Assembly: GCF_008693385.1 (NCBI RefSeq)
Contig: NZ_CP044065.1
Span: 3,286,001 to 3,350,000 of the forward strand
Source: Cupriavidus pauculus
Lineage (GTDB): Bacteria; Pseudomonadota; Gammaproteobacteria; Burkholderiales; Burkholderiaceae
Length of the DNA stretch: 64,000 nt
Direction of reading: 5' to 3'
Position numbers and translations under genes: made by a program. The notes below the pieces were generated by a model. That model was not told the origin of the DNA, made no database searches, and saw only the letters and a program-made list of their open reading frames with translations. Positions within the stretch are counted from its first letter, which is position 1; each line of letters begins with the position of its first letter. Positions 43,730 to 57,359 of this stretch are shown piece by piece.

Positions 43730-44239
43730 GTGGTGGTTCGAGACCGTCAGCAGGGCAATGTCAATGCCGCCGATCCCGCGGACAAGTTCAGGGATCCGTG
43801 GGACGACGATGCCGAGAGGGAAGAACAGGTCGATCCGCTGTCGCATGCCGAAGCGGTGAAGCTGCTTGGCGAACGCGCGATGCGTCCGTCGCGGATGACG
43901 CCGGGCAAGGTCGTGCTGGCGCAGGCGGTGGTCACGCTGTTGTCGGCGATTGCCTGGGCGATATTCGCTCGCGAGCAGGGGCCGTCGGGCTGGTCGGCTT
44001 TCTTCGGCGGCGCCGTATGCGTGATTCCGAGCGGCTTCTTCGCATTTCGCCTGTGGATGGCGCGTGCGCGGCCAACGGTCGGCGGCCTGGTGGCCGGCGA
44101 GGCGATCAAGATCTTCGCGACCATCGCGCTATTCGTAGTGGTGGTCGTGCTGTATCGCGATCTGCGCTGGGTACCGATGCTCGTCACGTTCCTGTTGGCG
44201 CTCAAGACATACTGGGTGGTGGCGCTTGCGGTTCGTTGA
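43730..44239 (+). CDS. atpI: ATP synthase protein I
   Basis: Predicted 169-residue membrane protein starting at a GTG (two GTG codons in a row; GAGG lies upstream). Starts before about 43651 would precede the predicted transcript start. A charged N-terminal region of about 60 residues is followed by four hydrophobic segments (VVLAQAVVTLLSAIAWAIF, AFFGGAVCVIPSGFFAFRLW, IKIFATIALFVVVVVLY, LVTFLLALKTYWVVALAV). This is the AtpI/UncI pattern. The protein is thought to help assemble the c-ring or carry magnesium and is the first gene of the operon. A 282-bp gap before atpB is unusually long for this operon. Confidence 0.85.
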   Translation: MVVRDRQQGNVNAADPADKFRDPWDDDAEREEQVDPLSHAEAVKLLGERAMRPSRMTPGKVVLAQAVVTLLSAIAWAIFAREQGPSGWSAFFGGAVCVIPSGFFAFRLWMARARPTVGGLVAGEAIKIFATIALFVVVVVLYRDLRWVPMLVTFLLALKTYWVVALAVR

Positions 44240-44371
44240 CGGGTTCGTTTACGGGTTCGTTGAAGCGCAGGCATCTCAAGGGCTTCCGTCTCAGGTGGGG
44301 TCCTCATACGCATAATCAAGTGTTTTCCGTGCGGCGTGTCACGACGGTGAAGCGCCACGCGGCCAAGGTGA

Positions 44372-45388
<1,017 letters not shown>

Positions 45389-45448
45389 TTTTTCCGGTTT
45401 TCAGTTTTAGTTTTTTGGTTTTTTGGTTCTAAGTCTCTCTAAATTTAA

Positions 45449-45724
<276 letters not shown>

Positions 45725-45829
45725 GTCTTTTCGGTCTGCATGATGCTGACGGGCGGATCTGGCCTACGTCTGATGGCCCGGCCGCCCTTGTGCATTTATC
45801 TGTAGTTTGATTACCGAAAGGAACACACC

Positions 45830-46300
45830 ATGAATCTGAACGCAACGTTTTTTGCGCAGATGGTCGTGTTCTTCATCCTGTGGTGGGTTGTTGCCAAATT
45901 CATTTGGCCGCCGCTGGTGAAGGCGCTCGACGAACGCGCAAAGAAGATCGCCGATGGCCTCGCCGCTGCCGAAAAGGGCAAGGCCGAGCTCGAACTGGCT
46001 AACAAGCGTGTGGACCAGGCTATGGCCGAAGCCCGCACCGAGGGTGCCCAACGTGTCGCTGACGCCGAAAAGCGTGCCCAGCTGACGGCCGACGAGATCA
46101 AGCAGAACGCCCAGGCGGAAGCCGCACGCATCATCGCCCAGGCCAAGGCCGAGGCGGAGCAGCAAGTGACCCGCGCACGCGAAGAGCTGCGCGACCAGGT
46201 TGCCGTGCTGGCCGTGAAGGGCGCCGAGCAGATCCTCAAGCGCGAAGTGAACGCGCAGGTGCACGCAGACCTGCTCAATCAACTGAAGGCTGAGCTCTAA
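45830..46300 (+). CDS. atpF: ATP synthase F0 subunit b
   Basis: Predicted 156-residue peripheral-stalk subunit. One N-terminal membrane helix ([22 protein letters not shown]) precedes a long charged coiled coil rich in Ala, Glu and Lys (for example [25 protein letters not shown] heptads) that reaches the F1 head. The length is standard. It is 2 bp before atpH. Confidence 0.95.
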   Translation: MNLNATFFAQMVVFFILWWVVAKFIWPPLVKALDERAKKIADGLAAAEKGKAELELANKRVDQAMAEARTEGAQRVADAEKRAQLTADEIKQNAQAEAARIIAQAKAEAEQQVTRAREELRDQVAVLAVKGAEQILKREVNAQVHADLLNQLKAEL

Positions 46301-46302
46301 TC

Positions 46303-46845
46303 ATGGCTGAATCCGCAACCATTGCCCGTCCCTACGCAGAGGCGCTGTTTCGCGTCGCAAGCCAGGCGGATGCAGGCAACGTGGGTGCATGGTCCGAGCT
46401 GGTGTCGGAGATGGGGCAGGTTGCCGCCAACCCCGACATGAAGGCGCTTGCCGACGATCCGAACGTCCCCGGCCAGAAGCTGGCCGAGGTGTTTCTGTCG
46501 GTGCTGAAGTCTCCGGTCAACGACGAAGCCAAGCGCTTCGTGAACCTGCTGGTGGAGAACAACCGCCTGACGGTCATGCCGGAGATCGCCGAACAGTTCC
46601 ATGCGCTCAAGAACGCCCGCGAGGGTTCGTCCGATGTCGAGATCACCAGCGCGTTTCCGCTGGACGACTCGCAACTGAAGGACCTGGTCGCCGCACTCGA
46701 ACGCAAGTTCGGCCGCAAGCTGTATCCGACCGTGAACGTGGACTCGTCCCTGATCGGCGGCGTAAGCGTCAAGGTCGGCGACGAAGTGCTCGACACCTCC
46801 GTGCGCGCGCGCCTGGCTGCCATGCAGACCACGCTGACCGCCTGA
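46303..46845 (+). CDS. atpH: ATP synthase F1 subunit delta
   Basis: Predicted 180-residue subunit linking the peripheral stalk to F1. The N-terminal helical domain starts [18 protein letters not shown], and the C-terminal part shows [22 protein letters not shown] and [23 protein letters not shown], the family signature. The start codon is 2 bp after the atpF stop. Confidence 0.96.
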   Translation: MAESATIARPYAEALFRVASQADAGNVGAWSELVSEMGQVAANPDMKALADDPNVPGQKLAEVFLSVLKSPVNDEAKRFVNLLVENNRLTVMPEIAEQFHALKNAREGSSDVEITSAFPLDDSQLKDLVAALERKFGRKLYPTVNVDSSLIGGVSVKVGDEVLDTSVRARLAAMQTTLTA

Positions 46846-46884
46846 TCGCTACGGCCGACGGATTGAAGAATTAGGAGCATTGTG

Positions 46885-48426
<1,542 letters not shown>

Positions 48427-48497
48427 CCGCGTGATTCCACGGATCGTGCCGCGCGGCCGGTAACGGCGCGCGGCACGGCACGAATGGAGAGGAAGAT

Positions 48498-49373
48498 ATG
48501 GCCGGAACGAAAGAAATTCGAACCAAGATCAAGAGCGTGCAAAACACGCGCAAGATCACCAAGGCGATGGAAATGGTCGCCGCGTCCAAGATGCGCAAGG
48601 CGCAGGAGCGGATGCGTAACGCCCGTCCCTACGCTGAAAAAGTGCGGAACATCGCGGCGCACCTGGCCTCGGCCAACCCCGAGTTCAAGCATCCGTTCCT
48701 GCAGGCACGCGACATCAAGCGTGCCGGCCTGATCGTGGTGACGACCGACAAGGGTCTGTGCGGCGGCATGAATACGAACGTGCTGCGTACGGTGACCAAC
48801 GAGCTGAAGACCCTGCAGGGCCGTGGCGTGGACGTCCAGTCCACCGCGATCGGTACCAAGGGCATGCAGTTCCTGGGCCGTATCGGCGCAAAGGTGATTT
48901 CGCACGTCGTGCATCTTGGCGACACCCCGCATCTGGAAAAGCTGATCGGCGCGATCAAGGTTCAGCTCGACGCCTTCACCAATGGTGAAGTCGACGCCGT
49001 GTACCTGGCGTACACGCGCTTCATCAACACGATGAAGCAGGAACCGGTGTTCGAGCAACTGCTGCCGCTGTCGGCAGACAAGCTGACCCAGACCGAAGAC
49101 GAAAAGCGTGCCTACTCGTGGGATTACATCTACGAGCCGGACGCCCAGACCGTGATCGAGGAACTGCTCGTTCGCTACGTCGAGGCGCTCGTGTACCAGG
49201 CCGTGGCCGAGAACATGGCGTCCGAACAATCGGCGCGCATGGTGGCCATGAAGGCTGCATCCGACAACGCGAAGAACGTGATTGGCGAACTGCAACTGGT
49301 CTACAACAAGACCCGTCAGGCAGCGATCACGAAGGAGCTGTCGGAAATCGTCAGCGGTGCCGCGGCGGTTTAA
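48498..49373 (+). CDS. atpG: ATP synthase F1 subunit gamma
   Basis: Predicted 291-residue central-stalk subunit. The N-terminal helix [20 protein letters not shown] and [12 protein letters not shown] are conserved. The C-terminal helix carries the family signature [20 protein letters not shown] followed by [21 protein letters not shown]. It is 71 bp after atpA and 33 bp before atpD. Confidence 0.97.
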   Translation: MAGTKEIRTKIKSVQNTRKITKAMEMVAASKMRKAQERMRNARPYAEKVRNIAAHLASANPEFKHPFLQARDIKRAGLIVVTTDKGLCGGMNTNVLRTVTNELKTLQGRGVDVQSTAIGTKGMQFLGRIGAKVISHVVHLGDTPHLEKLIGAIKVQLDAFTNGEVDAVYLAYTRFINTMKQEPVFEQLLPLSADKLTQTEDEKRAYSWDYIYEPDAQTVIEELLVRYVEALVYQAVAENMASEQSARMVAMKAASDNAKNVIGELQLVYNKTRQAAITKELSEIVSGAAAV

Positions 49374-50810
<1,437 letters not shown>

Positions 50811-50870
50811 GCATTGCCACACGCCCCGCATCCTTCCGGGGCGGCAACGCGATTGGACATAGGAGTTCAC

Positions 50871-51287
50871 ATGGCAACCATTCTTGTAGACGTCGTCAGC
50901 GCGGAAGCGTCGATCTTCTCCGGTCAGGCGAAGTTCGTGGCGCTGCCCGGTGAAGCCGGCGAGCTGGGCATTCTGCCCGGCCACACGCCGCTGATCACGC
51001 GCATCGCGCCTGGTCCGGTGCGCATCGAGAAGGAAGACGGCAGCGAAGAATTCGTGTTCGTGGCCGGCGGCATTCTCGAGGTCCAGCCGAAGCACGTGAC
51101 CGTGCTGGCCGACACCGCGATTCGCGGTGGCGACCTGGACGAAGCGAAGGCTCAGGAAGCCAAGCGCGCGGCGGAAGAGCTGATGCAGAACCAGAGCAGC
51201 GACCTCGACCTGGCGCGTGCACAAAGCGAGCTGGCCGTGGCAGCAGCCCAGCTGGCCGCCATCGCACGCCTGCGTCGGAAGAAGTAA
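50871..51287 (+). CDS. atpC: ATP synthase F1 subunit epsilon
   Basis: Predicted 138-residue subunit with an N-terminal beta-sandwich ([60 protein letters not shown]). A C-terminal helical hairpin that can act as an inhibitory arm ends with [18 protein letters not shown] precedes the start. It is the last gene of the operon and is followed by an intrinsic terminator. Confidence 0.97.
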   Translation: MATILVDVVSAEASIFSGQAKFVALPGEAGELGILPGHTPLITRIAPGPVRIEKEDGSEEFVFVAGGILEVQPKHVTVLADTAIRGGDLDEAKAQEAKRAAEELMQNQSSDLDLARAQSELAVAAAQLAAIARLRRKK

Positions 51288-51340
51288 TCGGCCCGCGGAT
51301 CGCACCTGTTGTTTTTTGGGTGCGGAACGCGGAGCGGAAC

Positions 51341-51370
51341 AAAAAAGGCAGCCGCGTGGCTGCCTTTTTT
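51341..51370. terminator. Intrinsic terminator ending the atp operon
   Basis: A perfect 13-bp stem AAAAAAGGCAGCC/GGCTGCCTTTTTT with the loop GCGT. The symmetrical A and T tracts make it effective in both directions. It lies 54 bp after the atpC stop. Confidence 0.9.
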
Positions 51371-51518
51371 GTCGAAGCGACGATATATTTCGTCTCCTGA
51401 ACCGCAAAAAAAAGCGCGCGGGCCGGGGAGGCTCCGCGCGGACGGGAAAATCCCTTCGAGGGGTCAATTCGAAGGAACGGGTTCGGTTCAGGATAACTTA
51501 CAAGGCGCAGATTCCAAG

Positions 51519-51566
51519 TTCCGTACTAGTTTCGGTACTAGTTTCGGTACTAGTCTTGGTCCTAGC
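51519..51566. repeat. Four 12-bp tandem repeats
   Basis: The units TTCCGTACTAGT, TTCGGTACTAGT, TTCGGTACTAGT and CTTGGTCCTAGC start at 51519, 51531, 51543 and 51555. Two are identical and the outer two are degenerate. They contain the SpeI-like ACTAGT and GGTAC cores. They lie in the gene-free region, about 150 bp after the atp terminator. Confidence 0.9.
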
Positions 51567-52183
51567 GTCGTCGGTCTTCCTGGTGAGCCGGGCCAGCACG
51601 TCGCACGATGTTGTTTCGCATGCTGCTGGTCCGGTAAATCTGGGGTACGTCTTCAGGCTTTCTTCAAGCTGACTTCAAGCGCCAGTGCGTTTATCGATAC
51701 ATTCACATCGATACCTCACTGGATCGCCGTCTTCTCATTCCCCACCCTTGTTCGTCGTCTTTAGCTGGCGTCAACGCCGCCCAACGCTGGGTGTGTCAAT
51801 GCATTGTGGGGGAAACTTTAGGGGAAGGCAGTAACAAAATGTATCGTTTTGCAAGTAGATGAAAGAGCGGCGGCGAAAAATACGGCGCTTCAAACACTTT
51901 TGAGCGTTTCCCGCTACCTCCACGCCACTTCCAGTTGCATTTTGTGCCACGGGCAATGAGCGATCACTTGCACGCTAATGGCCTGAATGGATTACGTTTT
52001 TTTGCCTGTAATAATGCCCGCCCCCTACTTTCCGGGGGTAAGCATTTTCGGCAAAACGGAATTGTGTTCGATACCGCATTCAACGTTACGATTGGAAACG
52101 TCGCACCGAACACATTTTTCACCGCCCGCAGTCCATTAAACTGCCGCGGTGATTTTACATTCACCGTAGATTTTCGTATTCCC

Positions 52184-53140
52184 ATGGCGATCGATCCTCA
52201 GCTTCTCGCTTACTACCAGCGCACGGCGGCCCATTTTGCGGGCGCACCCGTACCCGTTACAGCGCCCGAACGGCGCGCGCGATTCGAAGAAGTGGCCGCG
52301 CTGTCGCAACTGCCGGACCCCGACGGCATGACGGTCGCCGATCTCGTCGTGCCGCTGCCGGGCCGCGACCTGCCGGCGCGGCTGTTCCGGCCGGCCGGCA
52401 TCGATACCCCACGTCTGATCGTGTACTTCCATGGCGGCGGCTGGGTCGTCGGCTCGCCGCGCACGCACCATACGGTTGCGGCGCTGCTGGCGGCGGACAC
52501 GGGCTACGCGGTGGCGAGCGTTGATTACCGGCTGGCGCCCGAGTGCGCGTTCCCCGCACCCTGCGAGGACGCCACGGGGGCCGTGGAATGGTTCGCGACG
52601 CAGCGCGAAGCGCTGGGCTTCGCGACCGGATTCCTCGCGGTGGCGGGCGATAGCGCGGGCGGCCATCTTGCCGCGCAGGCCGCCGCCACCGTCAACGCGG
52701 CGGCGCGCGCCGATGTGGTCAACGCGCAGCTGCTGATCTACCCCGTCGCATCTCCGGTGCTGACGACGGAAAGCTATCGCGCCTTCGGGGATGGCGTGGG
52801 GCTGACGCGCGACGAGATGCACTGGTTCTGGACCCAGTTCGCCGGCGATGCGGCCCTTGCGCGCGGCGCGGAGAACGACGATCCGCGTCTGTACCTGATG
52901 GCCTCGGCGCCGTCCCGCCAGCCGCCCGCGAGTGTCGTGCTGGTTGCCGCCAACGATGTGCTCCGCGACGACGGGCTTGCCTATGCGGATTTCCTCGTGC
53001 GGCATGACGCGCCGGTGGTGACGATCGAGGCCAGCGGCATGACCCACGGCTTCGCGCGCCTGCAGCCGGAAGCGCCCCGTGCGCGCGAATGGATGCGCCG
53101 CGCGGCCGAGGCTTTCCGTTCGATTGCCGACGACGTCTGA
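52184..53140 (+). CDS. Alpha/beta hydrolase of the hormone-sensitive-lipase (HSL) family
   Basis: Predicted 318-residue esterase. The start MAIDPQLLAYYQRTAAHF is chosen because the upstream in-frame extension (to 51935) has low-GC, non-conserved sequence. The family oxyanion motif YFHGGGWVVGSPRTH is near residue 83. DYRLAPECAFPAPCED follows, then the nucleophile motif GDSAGGHLAAQ near residue 154. The acid is in AANDVLRDDGLAYADFL and the catalytic histidine in MTHGFARL. There is no signal peptide. HSL-type enzymes hydrolyse short-chain esters; the physiological substrate is unknown. It is followed by hemE after 81 bp on the same strand. Confidence 0.9.
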   Translation: MAIDPQLLAYYQRTAAHFAGAPVPVTAPERRARFEEVAALSQLPDPDGMTVADLVVPLPGRDLPARLFRPAGIDTPRLIVYFHGGGWVVGSPRTHHTVAALLAADTGYAVASVDYRLAPECAFPAPCEDATGAVEWFATQREALGFATGFLAVAGDSAGGHLAAQAAATVNAAARADVVNAQLLIYPVASPVLTTESYRAFGDGVGLTRDEMHWFWTQFAGDAALARGAENDDPRLYLMASAPSRQPPASVVLVAANDVLRDDGLAYADFLVRHDAPVVTIEASGMTHGFARLQPEAPRAREWMRRAAEAFRSIADDV

Positions 53141-53221
53141 ACAACAGCGGGGCCGGTTCGATGAAGGAAGGTGTCCGGGACCGACGTGTCCCGTAGAATG
53201 GCGGTCTCACGAGAGACCAAC

Positions 53222-54310
53222 ATGACCGTACTGCAGAACGACACCTTCCTGCGGGCGCTGCGCCGGCAACCGACCGAATACACGCCGCTCTGGCTGATGC
53301 GCCAGGCGGGCCGTTATCTGCCCGAGTACAACGCCACTCGCGCCCGCGCGGGCAGCTTTCTCGGCCTGGCGAAGAACCCCGCCTACGCGACCGAGGTCAC
53401 GCTGCAACCGCTGGACCGGTATCCGCTCGATGCCGCGATCCTGTTCTCGGACATCCTGACCGTGCCCGACGCGATGGGCCTCGGGCTGTCGTTCGCGCAG
53501 GGCGAGGGGCCGCGCTTTGCCCATCCGGTACGCAATGAAGCCGACGTCGCGAAGCTGGCGGTGCCCGATATGGCATCGCTGCAATACGTGTTCGACGCGG
53601 TGTCGGAGATCCGCCGCGCGCTGGTACGCGACGGCCAGCAGCGCGTGCCGCTGATCGGCTTCTCGGGCAGCCCGTGGACACTGGCCTGCTATATGGTCGA
53701 AGGTGGCGGCTCGGACGACTTCCGTACGGTGAAGAGCATGATGTACGGCCGGCCCGACCTCATGCATCGCATTCTCGAGACCAATGCACAGGCCGTTTCG
53801 GCCTACCTGAACGCGCAGATCGAGGCGGGCGCGCAGGCCGTGATGATCTTCGATACCTGGGGCGGCGCGCTTGCCGACGGCATGTACCAGGCGTTTTCGC
53901 TCGCCTACATGCGCCGCGTGCTCGAAGGCCTGCGCCGCGAACACGACGGGCAGCAGGTGCCCGCCATCGTCTTCACGAAGGGCGGCGGACTGTGGCTGGA
54001 ACAGATTGCCGCGATCGGTCCCGATGCGATCGGGCTCGACTGGACCGTGAACCTGGCCGAGGCACGCCGCCGCACGGCAGGGCGTGTGGCGCTGCAGGGC
54101 AATATCGATCCGACCGTGCTGTTTGCGCCGGAAGCGGCGATTCGGGCACAGGTGCGCAATGTGCTCGACAGCTACGCGGCCGGCGGCGGCAGCGACGGTC
54201 ATGTGTTCAATCTTGGCCACGGCATCTCGCAGTTCACGCCGCCAGAGAACGTGGCGGTGCTCGCAGACGAAGTGCACGCTTACAGCCGGACGCTGCGCGG
54301 GCAAGGCTGA
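53222..54310 (+). CDS. hemE: Uroporphyrinogen decarboxylase
   Basis: Predicted 362-residue cytoplasmic enzyme. It removes four carboxyl groups from uroporphyrinogen III to give coproporphyrinogen III in haem synthesis. The start gives [17 protein letters not shown]; in-frame codons upstream are not conserved. Signature 1 ([15 protein letters not shown]) with its substrate-binding arginine and signature 2 ([19 protein letters not shown]) are intact. The catalytic-type aspartate is in [15 protein letters not shown], and the C-terminal [15 protein letters not shown] is present. The length is normal. The following 547 bp to priA contain DnaA boxes. Confidence 0.97.
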   Translation: MTVLQNDTFLRALRRQPTEYTPLWLMRQAGRYLPEYNATRARAGSFLGLAKNPAYATEVTLQPLDRYPLDAAILFSDILTVPDAMGLGLSFAQGEGPRFAHPVRNEADVAKLAVPDMASLQYVFDAVSEIRRALVRDGQQRVPLIGFSGSPWTLACYMVEGGGSDDFRTVKSMMYGRPDLMHRILETNAQAVSAYLNAQIEAGAQAVMIFDTWGGALADGMYQAFSLAYMRRVLEGLRREHDGQQVPAIVFTKGGGLWLEQIAAIGPDAIGLDWTVNLAEARRRTAGRVALQGNIDPTVLFAPEAAIRAQVRNVLDSYAAGGGSDGHVFNLGHGISQFTPPENVAVLADEVHAYSRTLRGQG

Positions 54311-54500
54311 CCCCGCCAGGATGGCGAAAGGCGGGGGGAAAGACGGCATGAGAATCGAACGGCTGTTTACCCCGCGCCGCAGCGATGCGTGCACATGGCT
54401 GCCGGTGGTAGCCTGAGAGGCGCTTCCGGCGCGGTGTCAAGTAAACTATTTCGCCAGCTTTCGCCAAAAAGGTGCCCCGCAGCGCGTGTCAAGGCTTGAC

Positions 54501-54509
54501 TTATGCACA
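54501..54509 (+). promoter_or_regulatory. DnaA box (consensus TTATNCACA)
   Basis: TTATGCACA, exact to consensus, is preceded without a gap by the palindrome GTCAAGGCTTGAC. Confidence 0.5.
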
Positions 54510-54680
54510 CCGATAGGTTTGCGGCACTGCACGAGCGGGTTACCCCTTAGCCCTGTCGGGGGATATAGGCAACTCCTTGATTTTAAAGGCTTTGAATGTT
54601 CTTCAAACGGGCTTGCGAAGACGATGGAAGCCTTGTTTCGTGGGGGTTGCAGGGTAGATCGCCTGACTTTTCAACAAAGT

Positions 54681-54689
54681 TATCCACAG
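54681..54689 (+). promoter_or_regulatory. DnaA box (exact high-affinity form)
   Basis: TTATCCACA, 180 bp from the first box and in the same orientation, about 170 bp before the priA start. Confidence 0.5.
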
Positions 54690-54857
54690 GGGCGCGGCGA
54701 GGCCTGGAAAACCATTCATCTATCATCGACTTAGGGTCACATTTGAAGTTTTACTTTAAGTTGATGTTGCGCCGCACACAGACTTCGCCTTGCCCGTTCC
54801 CGCAGACTCCCGTGCACAACCACCGCGCACCCCGCATGCACCGTCGCGGCCCATGCC

Positions 54858-57209
54858 ATGGTGACTGAAGCGGCTCCGGACGCCGCCGGCGTCGCGTCGG
54901 GACCACAGACAATGGGCGCACATTTGCCCGCGGCCCGGATTGCCCGCGTGGCGATCGACACGCCCGCCGACGACTGCTTCGACTACCTGGCCGAAGGGCC
55001 CGATGGCGCTTTTGCCGCGCCGGGTGAGCTCGTCGTCGTGCCGTTCGGGCGCCGCAGCGCCGTCGGCGTGGTTGTCGCGGTAGCCGACCATTCGGACGTT
55101 CCCGAGGATCGCATTCGTCCCATTGCCGCGCGTGTCGATTGGCTGCCCCCGCTTGCGCCGGCATGGATCGCGCTCGCGCGCTTTGCCGCCGGCTACTATC
55201 AGCGCCGTCTTGGCGAGGTGATGCTGCCCTCGCTACCCCCCTCGCTGCGCGAGCCCGACACCTGGGCGCGTCTTGGCGACCGGGCACGGACGGTCCGCTA
55301 CCGCCTGCTGCCGGGCGCCGCGGACGCGCTGCGCGCCGCCGTACCCGCGCGCGCGAAGACGGTGGTGGCACTGGCGGAGGCGCTGATCGCGAACGGTCCC
55401 GAGGCGGGCAGCGAGGGCGATGGAGGCGACTGGATGCCGTTACCGGTGGCGCGTACCCATTGCAGCGCCGCGCCCGCGCGTCTAGCCGAATGGGTGGCGG
55501 CCGGATGGGTCGAGGAATCGCGCGCGATCGGCCCGCTGCTCGAGGTCGCGCCCGGCCGGCCGCCGTCGCCGCGCCCCGCGCTGCACGCGGAGCAGGAGGC
55601 TGCTGTCGCCGCCATCGGCCACGCCACCGGGTACGCGCCGTTCCTGTTGCACGGCGTCACGGGCAGCGGGAAGACCGAGGTCTACCTGCACGCAATGGAG
55701 ACGGTGCTCGCCGCCGACTCCACCGCGCAGGTACTGATGCTGGTCCCCGAAATCAACCTGACGCCGCAGTTGCAGGCGCGCGTCGCCGCGCGGTTCCCGG
55801 CCCTGCCGCTTGCCGTGCTCCACAGTGGCCTCGCGGATCAGGAGCGCAGCCTGCAATGGCTGGCCGCGCATACGGGCGAGGCCCGGATCGTGCTGGGCAC
55901 GCGCATGGCCATCATGGCGTCGGCACCGAACCTGCGCCTGATCGTCGTGGACGAGGAGCACGACACGTCCTACAAACAGCAGGAGGGGCTCCGCTACTCC
56001 GCGCGCGATCTTGCCGTCTGGCGCGCGAAGCAATTGGGGATACCCGTGGTGCTCGGATCGGCCACGCCGTCGATGGAGACATGGTGGCGCGCGGAGCAGG
56101 GTGCCTATCGCAAGCTCGTGCTGCGCGAGCGCGCGCAGGCCGATGCCGCGCTGCCGACGGTTCGCCTGATCGACCTCAATATGGAGCGCCAGCGGCAGCG
56201 GCCGATGTACGAGGGCCTGTCGCAACCGCTGATCGAGGCGATCGAGGCCCGGCTCGCCCGCGGCGAGCAGAGCCTGCTGTTCCTCAATCGCCGCGGGTAC
56301 GCCCCCGTGCTGGCCTGCGACAGCTGCGGCTGGCTGTCGGGCTGTCCGCGCTGTTCGGCGTACCTGGTGCTGCACCGTCCCGAGCGGCGGCTGCGCTGTC
56401 ACCACTGCGGCCTGGAGTCGCCGGTGCCGCACCACTGCCCGGACTGCGGCAACGTCGATATCGCCCCGCTGGGCCGTGGCACGCAGCGCATCGAGGAGGC
56501 GCTCGCCGCACGGTTTCCGCAGGCCCGCGTGGCCCGCATCGACGCGGACTCGACGCGCCGCAAGGGCAGCGCGCAGGCGATGTTCGACGGTGTGCACGCC
56601 GGCGAGGTCGATATCCTGGTCGGCACGCAGATGGTTGCCAAGGGCCACGACTTCCAGCGCGTGACGCTGGTGGGCATCGTGCATCCGGACGCGGCGATGT
56701 TCAGCCATGACTTCCGCGCGGCCGAGCATCTGTTCGCATCGCTGATGCAGGTATCCGGCCGCGCGGGGCGGGCCGGACTTGCGGGCGAGGTGCTGATCCA
56801 GACCCGATACCCCGATGCGCCGGCCCTCCAGGCGCTGGCCCGCCACGACTACGACGGGTTCGCGGCGAGCCAGTTGCGCGAGCGCCGCCAGTCCTGCCTG
56901 CCGCCCTTCGCGTACCAGGTGCTGCTGACGGCCGAGCATCGCGAACTCGAACGGTCGCTCGCCTTCCTGCGCGCCGCGCGCGAGGCCGCCGAGGGTTGCG
57001 CCGGCGCCGAGGAGGTGCAACTCCACGATCCGGTGCCGATGTCGATGGTCCGCGTCTTCAACAAGGAACGCGCGCAGATGCTGATCGAGGCGGGCTCCCG
57101 CCCACTGCTGCAACGATTCGTGGCAGGCTGGTTGCCGTCGCTGGACACCCTTGGCGACGCGGGGCGCGGCGTCCGCTGGCAGCTGGAGATCGACCCGCTG
57201 CGCATCTGA
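54858..57209 (+). CDS. priA: Primosomal replication restart helicase PriA
   Basis: Predicted 783-residue DNA helicase. The N-terminal DNA-binding domain (ARIARVAIDTPADDCFDYL, PGELVVVPFGRRSAVGVVV) is followed by a helicase core with Walker A GVTGSGKTEVY (lysine 272) and the DEEH box at residues 365-368. Zinc-binding cysteines occur in CDSCGWLSGCPRC and CHHCGLESPVPHHCPDCG. GTQMVAKGHDF and the C-terminal GRAGRAGLAGEVLIQT complete the core. A start at 54912 (MGAHLPAAR) is also possible. PriA reloads DnaB at stalled forks. The upstream region carries DnaA boxes, which could mean DnaA-linked regulation. Confidence 0.96.
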   Translation: MVTEAAPDAAGVASGPQTMGAHLPAARIARVAIDTPADDCFDYLAEGPDGAFAAPGELVVVPFGRRSAVGVVVAVADHSDVPEDRIRPIAARVDWLPPLAPAWIALARFAAGYYQRRLGEVMLPSLPPSLREPDTWARLGDRARTVRYRLLPGAADALRAAVPARAKTVVALAEALIANGPEAGSEGDGGDWMPLPVARTHCSAAPARLAEWVAAGWVEESRAIGPLLEVAPGRPPSPRPALHAEQEAAVAAIGHATGYAPFLLHGVTGSGKTEVYLHAMETVLAADSTAQVLMLVPEINLTPQLQARVAARFPALPLAVLHSGLADQERSLQWLAAHTGEARIVLGTRMAIMASAPNLRLIVVDEEHDTSYKQQEGLRYSARDLAVWRAKQLGIPVVLGSATPSMETWWRAEQGAYRKLVLRERAQADAALPTVRLIDLNMERQRQRPMYEGLSQPLIEAIEARLARGEQSLLFLNRRGYAPVLACDSCGWLSGCPRCSAYLVLHRPERRLRCHHCGLESPVPHHCPDCGNVDIAPLGRGTQRIEEALAARFPQARVARIDADSTRRKGSAQAMFDGVHAGEVDILVGTQMVAKGHDFQRVTLVGIVHPDAAMFSHDFRAAEHLFASLMQVSGRAGRAGLAGEVLIQTRYPDAPALQALARHDYDGFAASQLRERRQSCLPPFAYQVLLTAEHRELERSLAFLRAAREAAEGCAGAEEVQLHDPVPMSMVRVFNKERAQMLIEAGSRPLLQRFVAGWLPSLDTLGDAGRGVRWQLEIDPLRI

Positions 57210-57234
57210 AGGCCATCGCGCGTGTGGTGAAAGT

Positions 57235-57306
57235 GCAACCCGCATTCAGCGGTTGCAATTAAGTGGTTGCACTAGGTTGCACCTTAGGGCGGGCCGCGCG
57301 TAATAT
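57235..57306 (+). promoter_or_regulatory. putA promoter with four GTTGCA operator motifs
   Basis: GTTGCA, the core bound by PutA repressors, occurs at 57252-57257, 57266-57271 and 57276-57281, and inverted (TGCAAC) at 57235-57240. A sigma-70 promoter overlaps the last copy: TTGCAC (-35, 57277-57282), an 18-bp spacer and TAATAT (-10, 57301-57306). PutA bound here would block its own transcription in the absence of proline. Confidence 0.8.
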
Positions 57307-57359
57307 GCGCACAGTCCCGCAGGCTCGCGCCTGTTCCCGCTTTCCGGAGATCTCCTCGC

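Larger units (their letters stand above)
51288..52183. other. 896-bp region without a recognised gene between atpC and a hydrolase gene
   Basis: Apart from the atp terminator (51341-51370) and a 12-bp tandem repeat (51519-51566) I see no gene. Open frames here have no recognisable protein features. The segment from about 51780 to 52180 is markedly richer in A and T than its surroundings and includes runs such as TTTTGCAAG and GATTACGTTTTTTTG. The promoter of the hydrolase gene presumably lies in it. Confidence 0.55.
54311..54857. other. 547-bp hemE-priA intergenic region with DnaA boxes
   Basis: No gene is recognised. It holds TTATGCACA at 54501-54509 and TTATCCACA at 54681-54689, both fitting the DnaA-box consensus. 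A short palindrome GTCAAGGCTTGAC (54488-54500) sits directly before the first box. An AT-richer stretch between about 54570 and 54770 includes TTGATTTTAAAGG and TTGAAGTTTTACTTTAAG. The priA promoter must also lie here. Confidence 0.55.

Noticed and set aside
51217..51672. Open frame across the atp terminator and the 12-bp repeats (repeating Ser-Val-Leu-Val)
   Set aside because: It overlaps atpC and a strong terminator, lacks a ribosome-binding site, and the repetitive peptide comes from the DNA repeat.
51935..52183. N-terminal extension of the HSL-type hydrolase to an upstream in-frame start
   Set aside because: The added 83 residues have lower GC and no similarity to the family, whose members begin near the ATG at 52184.
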